Assembly (NCBI GenBank): GCA_002050365.1
Contig: MWYZ01000038.1
Coordinates: 23,523-87,522 of the forward strand
Length of the DNA stretch: 64,000 nucleotides
Origin: Acidobacteria bacterium 28-1
Lineage (GTDB): Bacteria > Acidobacteriota > Blastocatellia > Pyrinomonadales > Pyrinomonadaceae
Direction: 5' to 3'
Shown: positions 31,067 to 40,784 of the stretch, piece by piece
Layout of the letters: every line of letters begins with the position of its first letter
Numbering within the stretch: position 1 is the stretch's first letter
The notes under the pieces: model-generated
What the model saw: the letters and a program-made list of their open reading frames with translations, nothing else
The model's database searches: none
What the model was told of the DNA's origin: nothing
Made by a program: the position numbers and the translations under genes

Positions 31067-33280
31067 TTATCTCAACACTTGGTATTGTGACGAAGTAGTA
31101 ATCAAATAAATCACCGTTTGCGTTCGCCGGAGCGGATTATTTGACGCAACGGCTTGGACGGCGGTTAAAATTTCGTTTCGGACGACGGGCGACATCGCGC
31201 CGTGCATCAATTCCCGGTTGAGCGTGTCAACCAGTAATGTTCCGGTTAAATCGGACTGTGCCAAAGTCAGGTAGCGAGTCAGATTAACTCTCGTTCCGCA
31301 AGGGATTTGATTCTGAGTTATTGTCTGATTCTGAATTATCGTAATGCCGGTTGCTCCGTTCGTTCCGGGTCCAAACATTTGATGAATAAAATTCGGGCGT
31401 TTTAAAGCCGTGCCGGTTGTCAAAATAGCAAATTCCGGCGCGAACAAATTAGTGTTCGGCAAAGTATAATCGAGCGAGTAATAATTAAACACCGACGGCG
31501 GATTAAAAACGTCCTGGTCAAGCGCAATTGTCACACCGTTGATAACGCCGTCGCTCAATCCGTTACAATTTGCTGGCGCACCAATGTTTGCTGTTGGTGA
31601 AAACGGACGCAAAACATTTGTCACAAACAACACCGGCTCTTTCAAATGTCCGTAGTCGGGATCGCTTTTGTTGTTGCCGCGGGCTTCCGGATCAAGCAGA
31701 ATTGCGCGAATGACTCGTCCCAGATTGCCGCGGTCAATACCGCCGCCCAATTGGTCGTTAAAAACGTCGGCGACTCGTTTAACATAGGCTGAGGTCGGAT
31801 TGCTGGTAACGAATTGCTGAATTAAAAGTTTACTGATAAAAGGCGCAACATTCGGATGATAAAAGATATTATCCAACGCCGCTTCAAAATCCTGCTCGCC
31901 GGTCTGTCCGGCGGGAATCGTCGAAACTGCTCCCGGATAACTCAAAATCTGTTTCGCCGTTTGATCGTGATTCGCCGCTCTAAGCAGCATCGGGTCTTTA
32001 AAGTTAGGCGTTCCCTGAGTCCGATTCGGACAAACTGCCGTATCTTCACAAAAACTCCAGCCGGTGAAAACTTTGGTAAAACCGTTGACGGTTGCCTGAT
32101 CGTAAGTCGGAATGCGATTGCCCTGCGAATCGAGCATCGGGGTTCCGTCCGGGTTGAGCATATCCAGACCGATGCTGAATAATTGCAAAATTTCGCGGGC
32201 ATAATTTTCGTTCGGACTCTGGCGCGTGCTGATTGCCATATCCAGATAGTTGCCCATCGCCGGGTTTAATGTGATGTCTTTGAGCAAATCGCGATAATTG
32301 CCGAAAGCGTGCCGGTCGAGGACTTGCAAATACGGAAGCATACGGCTCGGCTGAACGGTTTCGCGTCCCGACACGACGAAGATCTGGTGCAACGCCCACG
32401 CTGCGCGTCGCCGCAACTGCTGGTCTTCGCCGTAGAGAGCTTCGCGGAAAAACCAATTCTGGAGCGGGTACATCGAGTAATTGTCGCGTTGACAAATCAC
32501 GTCGCACGTGCTCGGAATAGCCACCGGTTGAAGCTGCAAATTCGGGTAAGGAAACGTTGAAAAACGCAATCCATTATTGGCATCACGCTTTTGTTCCATC
32601 TGTTGAAAAATCCAGGTCGAATAGCTTGTGCGCCGCAGTTGATTTTCGAGCGTCGCATTCGGTCCGAACGTCGCTTGCTCCATAAACCGCACGCGGTCGC
32701 CCGTAAATGGCAAGCCGACCGAATCAATCTGCTCAATACGCGGCGGTCTGTCAGGCATCGGAGTCGGTTGTGCGCCCTCGTCGTCTTTAAGTCCGTCGCC
32801 TTCGTGTCCGATGGCGACGCGCACCCGATTACTCGCCATACCGCGCCAGTTGACGCGAAGCAAAACATCGCCCACATCGCCCATTCCGCTGTGCAGTTTT
32901 AAGGTCAAAGCATAAACCCATTTGCGCTCGGCGGTTGGCGCGAGCGAAACGATTTGGAGCGGATAGCGATAATGTCGTCCGTCTTCCGCGTCGGCGCGAA
33001 AAGCGGTCATGCCTTCGTCGGACAATAATTCGATGTTGGTAATGAAAACAGTAATGCGCGTTTTCGCGCCCGGCTGGAAAACGTGAGTGGTTGAATTGAG
33101 TCCTTGCCTCATCGAAACGGCGGTCAAAGCCCGCGTCGAATTCGCTTGGCTGATAACAATCGGGGCGGCATCAATGTTTTCTTCAGCCAAAACTGTCGAA
33201 ACGCTTAAAGCCAAACAAAACAAACCGCCGAGCAGCACTAACGAGCGCAAGCGGGGGCGATTATTGAATTCAGACGACAT
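31067..33280 (-). CDS. DUF1800 secreted protein
   Basis: A 737-residue exported protein (signal LVLLGGLFCLALSVSTVLAE). The N-terminal 180 residues look like a beta-rich domain. The DUF1800 region follows with RVRFMEQATFGPNATLENQL, WALHQIFVVSGRETVQPSRM, NYAREILQLFSIGLDMLNPD and the central FTGWSFC. DUF1800 proteins are widespread in Planctomycetes, Acidobacteria and relatives, usually with DUF1501 next door. A pairing in polysaccharide or secretion processes has been suggested, but no activity is established. It is first in the leftward operon. Confidence 0.88.
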   Translation of the reverse strand: MSSEFNNRPRLRSLVLLGGLFCLALSVSTVLAEENIDAAPIVISQANSTRALTAVSMRQGLNSTTHVFQPGAKTRITVFITNIELLSDEGMTAFRADAEDGRHYRYPLQIVSLAPTAERKWVYALTLKLHSGMGDVGDVLLRVNWRGMASNRVRVAIGHEGDGLKDDEGAQPTPMPDRPPRIEQIDSVGLPFTGDRVRFMEQATFGPNATLENQLRRTSYSTWIFQQMEQKRDANNGLRFSTFPYPNLQLQPVAIPSTCDVICQRDNYSMYPLQNWFFREALYGEDQQLRRRAAWALHQIFVVSGRETVQPSRMLPYLQVLDRHAFGNYRDLLKDITLNPAMGNYLDMAISTRQSPNENYAREILQLFSIGLDMLNPDGTPMLDSQGNRIPTYDQATVNGFTKVFTGWSFCEDTAVCPNRTQGTPNFKDPMLLRAANHDQTAKQILSYPGAVSTIPAGQTGEQDFEAALDNIFYHPNVAPFISKLLIQQFVTSNPTSAYVKRVADVFNDQLGGGIDRGNLGRVIRAILLDPEARGNNKSDPDYGHLKEPVLFVTNVLRPFSPTANIGAPANCNGLSDGVINGVTIALDQDVFNPPSVFNYYSLDYTLPNTNLFAPEFAILTTGTALKRPNFIHQMFGPGTNGATGITIIQNQTITQNQIPCGTRVNLTRYLTLAQSDLTGTLLVDTLNRELMHGAMSPVVRNEILTAVQAVASNNPLRRTQTVIYLITTSSQYQVLR

Positions 33281-33829
33281 TTAAAGTTCCTCCTCCTAAA
33301 ATTTACATTTTGAACGACATCGTAAATTTGAGAACCGGTTAATTTTGTTTTACGCTTTGAAACGATTTACTACAGACATTTCCGAATGAATAGTCAAAAA
33401 TAGCATCAAAAAATCGTCGGCGAACGTGACCTTACAATCACAAATGTAAGAAAAAAATTCTAATGAGATATGCCGATTTGATATTAAAATAGTATAATAG
33501 AAGTAATTTTTATAACTCTTTTTTAAAAAAAAAGCAAATTTTTTCGATAAAAGTCTTGACCAAATTAAAAAAAAGGGATAATAATTCTCCGATAACACTT
33601 TTTTTAATTTACATTTATGCCAATCTAATTTGATGTTTGTCGCACCTCAAGCGTAAGTAGTCTACCAAAATTAAGAGAAGGTTTAGAGTCTAAACTTTAG
33701 TTTGCCTTCACTCAATAGAAAATATGATAAATCGCCGACTCTGAACTTTATTATTGAATTTTTAGCCAAACTTAATTTTGCTCGCTTACTTAATTTCGAG
33801 CATTTGTAATTGGTTTTAAGGGAAAGTCA
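33281..33829. other. AT-rich divergent intergenic region with a candidate promoter
   Basis: 549 bp between divergent genes with no convincing gene. TTGACC at 33556-33561, a 17-bp spacer and TAATAA at 33579-33584 make a plausible rightward promoter, giving a leader of about 240 nt for the gene at 33830. Long A and T runs cover 33515-33580. A minus-strand frame of 82 residues (33350-33598) has poor composition and is not called. Confidence 0.45.
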
Positions 33830-36800
33830 ATGAAAAAAAAATCTCCTACCGTTTTCGTTCGCAGTCCGAACATATTTGTGTTGTGTTTCGCATTTTTAAT
33901 TGCGCTCGGTTTGCTTGCCGCCCAGTTTCGTCCAGTTGCGGTCAACGCACAGCCGGACGAAGCGAGTCCGACGAGCGTTCAATTCAACGAAAACTTTGAC
34001 GGCGTAACTGCGCCGCAGCTTCCTATTGGCTGGACGACTGCTGTAACCGGAACAACTGCGCTGCCATTTGCTACCGTAACAAACCGACCGGATACGCCGC
34101 CGAACTCGGTTTATACAAACGACCCGGCTATTATCAGCAGTTCCGAAATCGTGTCGCCATCCGTCAGAATCGGCAGCAATTTGCCCAAACTAATTTTCCG
34201 CCACGCCTTCAACACTGAAAGCGGATTTGACGGCGGAGTTTTGGAAATAAAAATCGGAAATGGTAATTTTCAAGATATTCTCGCGGCGGGCGGTAGTTTT
34301 CAAACGGGTGCTTACCGTGTTGAGCCTCTCAGGAGTGATTTTGAAAATCCGCTTGGCGGGCGGCGTGCTTGGACCGGATTAAGCGCCGGAAGCGTTGCAA
34401 ACCCGACTTTCATTACAACCGAGATTAATCTCCCGGTTGCCGCTTATCGTCAATTGGTGCAATTTCGCTGGCGACACGGCTCGGACAGAGTCTTTGCGGC
34501 TGAGGGAGTGAGTGGTTGGTGGATTGACACAATTCAAGTAACAAACGATATTTCCGGCGAGAATAACAACGCGATTACAATTCCGTTTACCGGTTTGACT
34601 TCGCCTTATCCTTCGGAAATAAACATCGCCAATCTGGACGGATTGGTCAAGGGCGTTCAAGTCAATTTAAAAAACTTCAATCATACGTCGCCCGATGATG
34701 TTGATTTAATGCTGGTCGCTCCGAACGGACGAAAAGTCATTCTGATGTCGGATGTCGGCGGAACAAATCCGGTCAGCAATCTTAATTTGTCTTTCGATGA
34801 CACGGCAACCGCTTCGCTGCCTGACGACGACGCGATTGTTGACGGCAGCTATAAACCGACGAACTTTGAGCCGAACGATGATTTTCCTTTACCCGCGCCG
34901 CAAGGCGAACCGACCGGCGCAATGCTCGCTGCTTTTAACGGCTCGAATCCCAACGGCGCGTGGAAGCTGTTTCTGGTTGACGACGATTACGGAAATAATA
35001 TCGCAAATGCCGGAAATATTTCCGGCGGCTGGAACATTGTCATCCAAACATCAACTAATTTAATCAACATTCCGACCATCGGCGCGGCAGAACCGTATCC
35101 ATCGCAAGTTACAATTAGCGGTTTGCAAGGCTCGGTAACAAAAGCCGTCGTAACCTTGAAAAATTTCAGTCATCTCGCGCCGGACGATGTTGATGTCCTG
35201 CTCGTCGCGCCGAACGGACGCAGAATCGTTTTGATGTCGGATGTCGGCGGCAATACGGAGGTCGGCGGGCTGAATTTGGTTTTCGATGATGCCGCCGCAA
35301 ATTCACTACCTGATGATGAGCCGCTTGTTTCGGGAACCTATAAGCCGACGAATTTTGAAACAGATGATGTTTTTCCCGCACCTGCGCCGACCGGCGCACC
35401 GACGGCAACAACACTTGACGCTCTTAACGGTTCGCCCGCCAACGGCGTTTGGAAACTTTACGTCGTGGACGATAACGGCGAAAACTTTGGAAGCGTGGCG
35501 GAGGGTTTTAGCCTTGATTTAACGACTTCGACTTCTGCCTGCGCGTTCACGATTACACCGACCGGACAGGGTTTTCCAATAACCGGCGGAACGGGCAGTT
35601 TTACCGTTAATATGCCGTCGGGCTGTCCGTGGACAGCTTCGACTAATTCGAATTTTGTCAACATCACTTCGGGCGCCAGCGGCGAAGGCATCGGCACAAT
35701 CAATTTTACCGTCCAGCCGAATATGATTGGCGGACGCACCGGTTCGATAGTCGTAACGAACGGCGTTTTCTCGCAGACATTTTTGATTCAGCAGCCGTCG
35801 GGCTGTCCGTTCGCTTTGGGAAATAGCGTGCAGAATGTTTCCGCGAGCGGCGGAACGGGGACAATTTCCGTTACCGCCGGTGCGGCGTGCGTTTATCAAG
35901 CGGCGAGCAACGTCCCTTGGATTCAAATCACGAGCGCATCGCAAACCGGCAACGGCACGGTAACTTTCACCGTTTTGCCGAACCCGACGACGGTTTTGCG
36001 GAGCGGCACAATCACCATCGGAGCAAGAACCTTCACCGTAAATCAAGCGGCTGGCTCAAACGCGCGGCGATTCGATTTTGACGGCGACGGCAAAGCCGAC
36101 GTTTCCATATTCCGTCCGTCAAACGGCACTTGGTATATTTTGAACAGCCAAAACAATGCTTTGTCGGCGGCGCAATTCGGCATCTCCACCGACAAACTTG
36201 TTCCGGCTGATTACGACGGCGACGGACGAACCGACTTTGCCGTTTTCCGCAACGGAACTTGGTATTTGCTCAGAAGTAATTTAGGTTTCACGGCAGTGGA
36301 GTTCGGCGCGGCAAGCGATGTTCCCGTCGCAGGCGATTACGACGGCGACGGTAAAGCCGACATTGCCGTGTGGCGACCGGCGGACGGAAATTGGTACGTC
36401 ATTCGGAGCAGTAACAACAATTTGCAAGCGACAATTTTCGGCGCGGTGACTGACAAACCTGTTCCCTCTGATTACGACGGCGACGGCAAAACGGACATCG
36501 CGGTTTATCGCGGGGGCGCAAACGCGACTTGGTTTGCCTTACAAAGCGGTAATAATTCGGTTGTCAACCGCCCGTTCGGAACGAGCGGCGATATTGCCGT
36601 TCCCGCCGATTTTGACGGTGACGGGCGCGACGATTTTGCGGTTTTCCGTCCGTCGAACGGCACTTGGTATTTTGTTTCAAACGATCAAACAGGCAATTTC
36701 GGCGCAAGACAATTCGGCGCGGCGGGCGACATTCCGGCGGCGGCTGATTACAACGGCGACGGACGCGCCGACATCGCTGTGTTTCGTTCGGGAATCTGGT

Positions 36801-36892
36801 ATATTTTGCTGCTCGGCAGTGAAATCGTCCGCTCGGAACAATTTGGTTTAGCAAGTGATGCGCCAGTTCCGGCGGCTTACAACCGGCAGTAA
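33830..36892 (+). CDS. Large secreted multidomain protein: two P domains, two BACON-like domains, FG-GAP propeller
   Basis: 1020 residues with a signal peptide (VLCFAFLIALGLLAAQFRPV). Residues about 45-240 form a jelly-roll-like region (FNENFDGVTAPQLPIGWTTA). Two proprotein-convertase P domains follow at about 245-405 and 408-565, each with the NFxHxxPDDVD and LVAPNGR motifs; they are clear tandem duplicates. Two BACON-like domains occupy about 568-740 (GCPWTASTNSNFVNITSG; AACVYQAASNVPWIQITS). The last 270 residues are FG-GAP repeats (DFDGDGKADVSIFRPSNGTW). Such mixes suggest adhesion or carbohydrate binding at the surface. No catalytic motif is seen. Confidence 0.85.
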   Translation: MKKKSPTVFVRSPNIFVLCFAFLIALGLLAAQFRPVAVNAQPDEASPTSVQFNENFDGVTAPQLPIGWTTAVTGTTALPFATVTNRPDTPPNSVYTNDPAIISSSEIVSPSVRIGSNLPKLIFRHAFNTESGFDGGVLEIKIGNGNFQDILAAGGSFQTGAYRVEPLRSDFENPLGGRRAWTGLSAGSVANPTFITTEINLPVAAYRQLVQFRWRHGSDRVFAAEGVSGWWIDTIQVTNDISGENNNAITIPFTGLTSPYPSEINIANLDGLVKGVQVNLKNFNHTSPDDVDLMLVAPNGRKVILMSDVGGTNPVSNLNLSFDDTATASLPDDDAIVDGSYKPTNFEPNDDFPLPAPQGEPTGAMLAAFNGSNPNGAWKLFLVDDDYGNNIANAGNISGGWNIVIQTSTNLINIPTIGAAEPYPSQVTISGLQGSVTKAVVTLKNFSHLAPDDVDVLLVAPNGRRIVLMSDVGGNTEVGGLNLVFDDAAANSLPDDEPLVSGTYKPTNFETDDVFPAPAPTGAPTATTLDALNGSPANGVWKLYVVDDNGENFGSVAEGFSLDLTTSTSACAFTITPTGQGFPITGGTGSFTVNMPSGCPWTASTNSNFVNITSGASGEGIGTINFTVQPNMIGGRTGSIVVTNGVFSQTFLIQQPSGCPFALGNSVQNVSASGGTGTISVTAGAACVYQAASNVPWIQITSASQTGNGTVTFTVLPNPTTVLRSGTITIGARTFTVNQAAGSNARRFDFDGDGKADVSIFRPSNGTWYILNSQNNALSAAQFGISTDKLVPADYDGDGRTDFAVFRNGTWYLLRSNLGFTAVEFGAASDVPVAGDYDGDGKADIAVWRPADGNWYVIRSSNNNLQATIFGAVTDKPVPSDYDGDGKTDIAVYRGGANATWFALQSGNNSVVNRPFGTSGDIAVPADFDGDGRDDFAVFRPSNGTWYFVSNDQTGNFGARQFGAAGDIPAAADYNGDGRADIAVFRSGIWYILLLGSEIVRSEQFGLASDAPVPAAYNRQ

Positions 36893-36906
36893 TTTGGTAT
36901 GAAGAA

Positions 36907-36992
36907 ATTAACAGGATAAACGAGATAAACAGGATAGAAAATTTAGTAGCAAAATTCTTTTCTTAATTCTGTAAGTCCTGTCTATCCTGTTA
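36907..36992. repeat. Inverted 9-bp repeat array between convergent genes
   Basis: Left part: three 9-bp units of ACAGGATAA type. Right part: two inverted units (TCCTGTCTA, TCCTGTTAC). They flank an AT-rich loop of about 40 bp. This differs from the other arrays in having a 9-bp period. It fills the gap between the 1020-residue gene and the mrp gene. Confidence 0.7.
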
Positions 36993-37006
36993 CATTTTGC
37001 GTTGAG

Positions 37007-38095
37007 CTATTTTGCCCGCGACATAATCACGAGTTCCGGTTTCATCGCTTCGATGGAAATTTGCCTGGCTACTTCTTCAGCAACGGTGCGAAACGCTTTT
37101 GATTGCGGCGAATCGGGATTGGCAATGACAACGGGAACGCCCGCGTCTCCGCCTTCGCGCACTTCCATTCCAAGCGGAACTTCGCCCAAAAGCCTTATGT
37201 TATATTCGTCGGCGAGTTGCTGTCCGCCGCCAGTCCCGAAAATAGCGTAGCGTTTGTCCGGCATATCGGGCGGCACGAAATACGACATATTTTCGATGAC
37301 ACCGAGAACCGGAATCGAAACCTGCTCAAACATTTTCAAAGCGCGACGCACGTCCGAGAGCGAAACCGCTTGTGGAGTCGTGACAAGAACCGCGCCTTGC
37401 ACGGGAACGAGTTGCGCCAGAGATAATTGAACGTCGCCGGTTCCGGGCGGCATATCAACGATTAAATAATCGAGTTCGCCCCAATCAACATCAGTCAAAA
37501 ATTGACGGACAACGCCGTGCAGCATCGGACCGCGCAGAATCATCGGTTTGTCGGGCGGAACGAGAACCGCCATCGAAATGATTTTTACGCCGTGTGCTTC
37601 AAGCGGAATCAGTTGATTATTTGGGGAAACTTGCGGCTGAATTTGTCCGATGCCAAGCATCATCGGCACATTCGGACCGTAGACATCCGCGTCCATCAAA
37701 CCGACTTTCGCGCCGTCCAAAGATAAAGAAACCGCGAGATTAACCGCAACGGTTGATTTGCCGACACCGCCTTTGCCGCTGGAAACGGCGATGATATTTC
37801 TCACTCCGGGAATAGCGACATTGTTTGCCACGCCGCGACCTTTCGGCACGTCCGCGTCCATCGTGACATTAACCGTTTCAACGCCTTCAATTGCGCCGAC
37901 GAGTTTTCGGGCTTCTTCTTCAAATGCTTCTTTAACCGGACACGCCGGCGTCGTCAAAACAATCCGAAATGAAACGTCACCGTCGTTTATCGTCAAATCT
38001 TTGACGAAGCCGAGCGTTACGATGTCTTTGTGTAGATCGGGGTCAACAATATGGCTTAAAGCCTCTAAAACACTTTGTTCTGATAGTTGATTCAT
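37007..38095 (-). CDS. mrp: Mrp/ApbC family Fe-S cluster carrier ATPase
   Basis: A 362-residue P-loop ATPase that binds and transfers Fe-S clusters. An N-terminal DUF59 (MIP18-like) domain (ALSHIVDPDLHKDIVTLGFV) precedes the Walker-type motif GKGGVGKSTVAVNLAVSL and the SIMIBI body (LMDADVYGPNVPMML; LIVDMPPGTGDVQLSLAQLV). The C-terminal CxxC found in some Mrp proteins is replaced by YFVPPDMPDKRY, as in many bacterial homologues, so how the cluster is bound is not obvious. The pyrophosphatase gene lies 18 bp upstream on the same strand. Confidence 0.93.
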   Translation of the reverse strand: MNQLSEQSVLEALSHIVDPDLHKDIVTLGFVKDLTINDGDVSFRIVLTTPACPVKEAFEEEARKLVGAIEGVETVNVTMDADVPKGRGVANNVAIPGVRNIIAVSSGKGGVGKSTVAVNLAVSLSLDGAKVGLMDADVYGPNVPMMLGIGQIQPQVSPNNQLIPLEAHGVKIISMAVLVPPDKPMILRGPMLHGVVRQFLTDVDWGELDYLIVDMPPGTGDVQLSLAQLVPVQGAVLVTTPQAVSLSDVRRALKMFEQVSIPVLGVIENMSYFVPPDMPDKRYAIFGTGGGQQLADEYNIRLLGEVPLGMEVREGGDAGVPVVIANPDSPQSKAFRTVAEEVARQISIEAMKPELVIMSRAK

Positions 38096-38113
38096 AAAAT
38101 TTAATTCTAAAAT

Positions 38114-38797
38114 TTAGGCGCGAAGCAATGTTCGCAATTCTTCAATCCGCGATTCGGGTTCGCCGAAAGTTTCGCGGTAATCTTGAAAACTAAGACTGAT
38201 AACTTCATGCGCTTCGTCGCGGGAATAAACGTGCGTTACCTCGAGCGCCCGCGGCGCGTCATTCGGCAGTTGTTTATAACTCAAAAAATAATGCGTCAGC
38301 CGTTCAATCAAACCGCTCGGACAATCATTGATTTCCTCAAAATGTCCGAAAGCCGCGTCGTTATTTAAGACGGCAATAATTTTATCGTCCGCTTCGCCGT
38401 GGTCGAGCAGGCGCAGACCGCCAATCGGTTTGGCGTTCATAAAAAAGTTGCTGCTCATAATCGTTTTTTCGGTCAGAATGCAAATATCGAGCGGGTCGCC
38501 GTCGCCGACGATTCCTGTGCGTCCCGTTTTTTCCATACAAAATTGAGCAATGCGCGTCCCGCAATAAGTTTGCGGGACGAAACCGTAAAGCGTCGGACAT
38601 AGAGATGAAAACTTATGCGGACGGTCCAGCCGCAGATGTCCCGAAGGTTTGTCGAGTTCGTATTTGACGACATCGCGCGGCACGATTTCGACATAAGTAT
38701 TGACGAGTTGCGGCGCGAGCAAACCGGGCGATACGCCGTGCCACGGGTGCGATTGAAACATCAGTGAAAGTAAGCGGGTTAATTCCTGTTTTTCCAT
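38114..38797 (-). CDS. ppa: Inorganic pyrophosphatase, family I
   Basis: Hydrolyses pyrophosphate to drive biosynthesis. The signature GDGDPLDICILTE carries the metal-binding aspartates, with further family positions in YELDKPSGHLRLDRP (substrate-binding Lys/Arg region) and DDKIIAVLNNDAAFGHFEEI. At 227 residues it is longer than E. coli Ppa (176), with an N-terminal extension of about 35 residues (HPWHGVSPGLL). It is probably co-transcribed with mrp. Confidence 0.92.
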   Translation of the reverse strand: MEKQELTRLLSLMFQSHPWHGVSPGLLAPQLVNTYVEIVPRDVVKYELDKPSGHLRLDRPHKFSSLCPTLYGFVPQTYCGTRIAQFCMEKTGRTGIVGDGDPLDICILTEKTIMSSNFFMNAKPIGGLRLLDHGEADDKIIAVLNNDAAFGHFEEINDCPSGLIERLTHYFLSYKQLPNDAPRALEVTHVYSRDEAHEVISLSFQDYRETFGEPESRIEELRTLLRA

Positions 38798-38973
38798 AAA
38801 CTTCTATTTCACAATAAACTTGCGAAGAAAGCAAAATCAGTTATTGAAACCTGCCGCTTGAGAGGCGGAAAGCAATCGCATATTATCAAATAAGGAACGT
38901 CGTTAACTTGACGGCAAACAATCAATGCCGCCCGTGATGACAGCGTTCGTTAATTGAACAAAAGCGAAGCTTT

Positions 38974-39465
38974 ATGAAGTTGAAATTATTATTCTTACTC
39001 ATTTTTCTCATTGTTCCGACAATCGTTTCGGCGCAGAAAAAAGATTTAATCGGCTACCGGCACAAAGGCGTGATTTACGGTGCAACCTTGCCGAACGGCG
39101 CGAAGGATTTAGGCGGCGGTTTGCTCTCGAACGAAAATTACGGCGTGTCGCGTTTTTCCAAAGGCAAAAAGTTTATGCTCTGGCTGGAAAAAATCACCGA
39201 GCGAGATGCAAGAGGCGTTCCGAGTTGGGAAGTCAGAGACGTTTTATCATTCGGTAAATTGAAAAAGAATCAGGAATTTCTTTTTTCTTATAGTTCGAGT
39301 TGTCTGCAAAACGGTAAAGAGAAGCTCGATTTAATCGTGCAGGCGGAATTTCTTTCAAAGGCGAAAACTTACAAAATAATTCAGGCTTGGCGGGCAAATG
39401 TCAAACGAGAAAAGTTCGAGAAAATCTTAACCAAAGGAATTAAATGTGCTTACGTTGAGTCGTAA
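38974..39465 (+). CDS. Secreted protein of unknown function
   Basis: A 163-residue protein with a clear signal peptide (MKLKLLFLLIFLIVPTIVSA, cut before QKK). The mature protein has alternating strands (VIYGATLPNGAKDLGGGLLS; SRFSKGKKFMLWLEKITERD) and one Cys pair (Cys at about 111 and 158). There is no motif I recognise. It lies 5 bp upstream of the ArsC-like gene and may be co-transcribed. No Shine-Dalgarno site is evident. Confidence 0.6.
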   Translation: MKLKLLFLLIFLIVPTIVSAQKKDLIGYRHKGVIYGATLPNGAKDLGGGLLSNENYGVSRFSKGKKFMLWLEKITERDARGVPSWEVRDVLSFGKLKKNQEFLFSYSSSCLQNGKEKLDLIVQAEFLSKAKTYKIIQAWRANVKREKFEKILTKGIKCAYVES

Positions 39466-39470
39466 AACTT

Positions 39471-39830
39471 ATGAATGAAATTTATTTCTACGGGCTTCCA
39501 GATTGCACGACTTGTCAAAAAGCGTTGCGCCGTTTGGATTATCATCGAGTTACAAACGTCAAAAAGCGAAATATCAAAGAAGAACCGCTCAGCCGTGCGG
39601 AAGTCGAACGATTAACGACGATGCTCGGCGGCGCGGAAAATCTTTTCTCGCGCCGCTCAATCAAATACCGCGAACTCGGCTTGCGCGATAAAACACTTTC
39701 CGACGCGGAAAAGCTCGATTTGATGACGAGCGACTTTACTTTTCTCAAGCGTCCGATTTTAACTGCGGGCGGCGAGGCAATCGCGGGCTTTTTCGAGAAG
39801 GAATACGACGAATTTTTTAGAAGAAAATGA
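39471..39830 (+). CDS. ArsC/Spx-like thioredoxin-fold protein
   Basis: A 119-residue protein with the thioredoxin-type active site PDCTTCQKALRRL near the N-terminus and the ArsC-family C-terminal part (LMTSDFTFLKRPIL, where the Arg-Pro motif is conserved). Members include arsenate reductases, Spx regulators and YffB-type oxidoreductases; the CxxC form points to a redox enzyme or Spx-like protein rather than a specific arsenate reductase. It overlaps the ygfZ gene by 4 bp. Confidence 0.8.
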   Translation: MNEIYFYGLPDCTTCQKALRRLDYHRVTNVKKRNIKEEPLSRAEVERLTTMLGGAENLFSRRSIKYRELGLRDKTLSDAEKLDLMTSDFTFLKRPILTAGGEAIAGFFEKEYDEFFRRK

Positions 39831-40753
39831 ATACGAATTTATTAAATGAATATAATGTCGTGCGCGAAAACGCAATCGGTTTTTATGAGCGGAAACGCGG
39901 CTTGATTGAAATCTCGGGCAAGGAAGCCGTGCAGTTTTTGAACGGTTTGATTACAAATGACGCGGCGAAACTTGAAGAGAATCAACAAATGCTCGCGGCA
40001 TTTCCGAACGCGCAAGGTCGTTTGTTAGCGGTTGTGCGCGTTTTAAGATTGGGCGATAAATTTTTGTTTGAAACCGAAGCTGAAACTTATGAGAAGATTT
40101 TGAAAAATCTGCAACGCTTCACTTTCGCGGGCGACTTTTTCGTTGAAGATTTATCCAGTGATTTCAGGTATTTTGAAATCACAGATTCTAAATTTCAAAT
40201 TTCAAATCATGATTTTATCACGTTTCAAAACAACTTCGGCGTGAATGTTTTTGTCCCGCAAACATCGGTGGAAGATTTTTTGAGCGAATTGAAAAATAAA
40301 AACGCCGTTGAAATTTCCGACGAGCTTTATGAAATTCTGCGAATCGAAAATGGCATTCCAAAATACGGTGTTGATGCGGACGAAACGACAATTGTTCCCG
40401 AACTCGGAATTGAAGGTTTAATCAGTTACAACAAAGGCTGTTACATCGGGCAGGAAATTATCGCGCGAATCCATTTTCGCGGACACATCGCCAAACAATT
40501 AACCGGCTTGATTTTGTCAGAACCGTCTGCGGCAATAAACGGTTTTAGAGCAGAATTGCAAAACGCCGAAATAAAATCGCTCGACGGCAAGAACGCCGGC
40601 AAAATAACATCCGTCACATTTTCGCCAAAACTTGAAAAATTTATTGCGCTCGCTTTCGTGCGTTATGATTATTTGGCGGAAGGTACAGAATTAAAAGTCA
40701 GCGACGCGACAGCGACGGTTAAGAATCTACCGTTTATCAAGCGAATAAGCTAA
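39827..40753 (+). CDS. ygfZ: YgfZ/GcvT-like folate-binding protein
   Basis: A 308-residue protein of the YgfZ family, which uses a folate to support Fe-S cluster enzymes and some tRNA modifications. The family signature KGCYIGQEIIARIHFRG is present with its key Cys, and the N-terminal GcvT fold begins ISGKEAVQFLNGLITNDAAK. Length is normal. It overlaps the ArsC-like gene (ATGA). The functional link to the nearby mrp and erpA genes is thematic, not a shared operon. Confidence 0.9.
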   Translation: MNTNLLNEYNVVRENAIGFYERKRGLIEISGKEAVQFLNGLITNDAAKLEENQQMLAAFPNAQGRLLAVVRVLRLGDKFLFETEAETYEKILKNLQRFTFAGDFFVEDLSSDFRYFEITDSKFQISNHDFITFQNNFGVNVFVPQTSVEDFLSELKNKNAVEISDELYEILRIENGIPKYGVDADETTIVPELGIEGLISYNKGCYIGQEIIARIHFRGHIAKQLTGLILSEPSAAINGFRAELQNAEIKSLDGKNAGKITSVTFSPKLEKFIALAFVRYDYLAEGTELKVSDATATVKNLPFIKRIS

Positions 40754-40784
40754 AATGCTTCAAGAGGTAAAAAATATGGCAACC

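Noticed and set aside
33350..33598. Minus-strand 82-aa gene in the AT-rich gap
   Set aside because: Composition is that of A/T runs read as Phe, Tyr and Lys; no ribosome binding site and no family.
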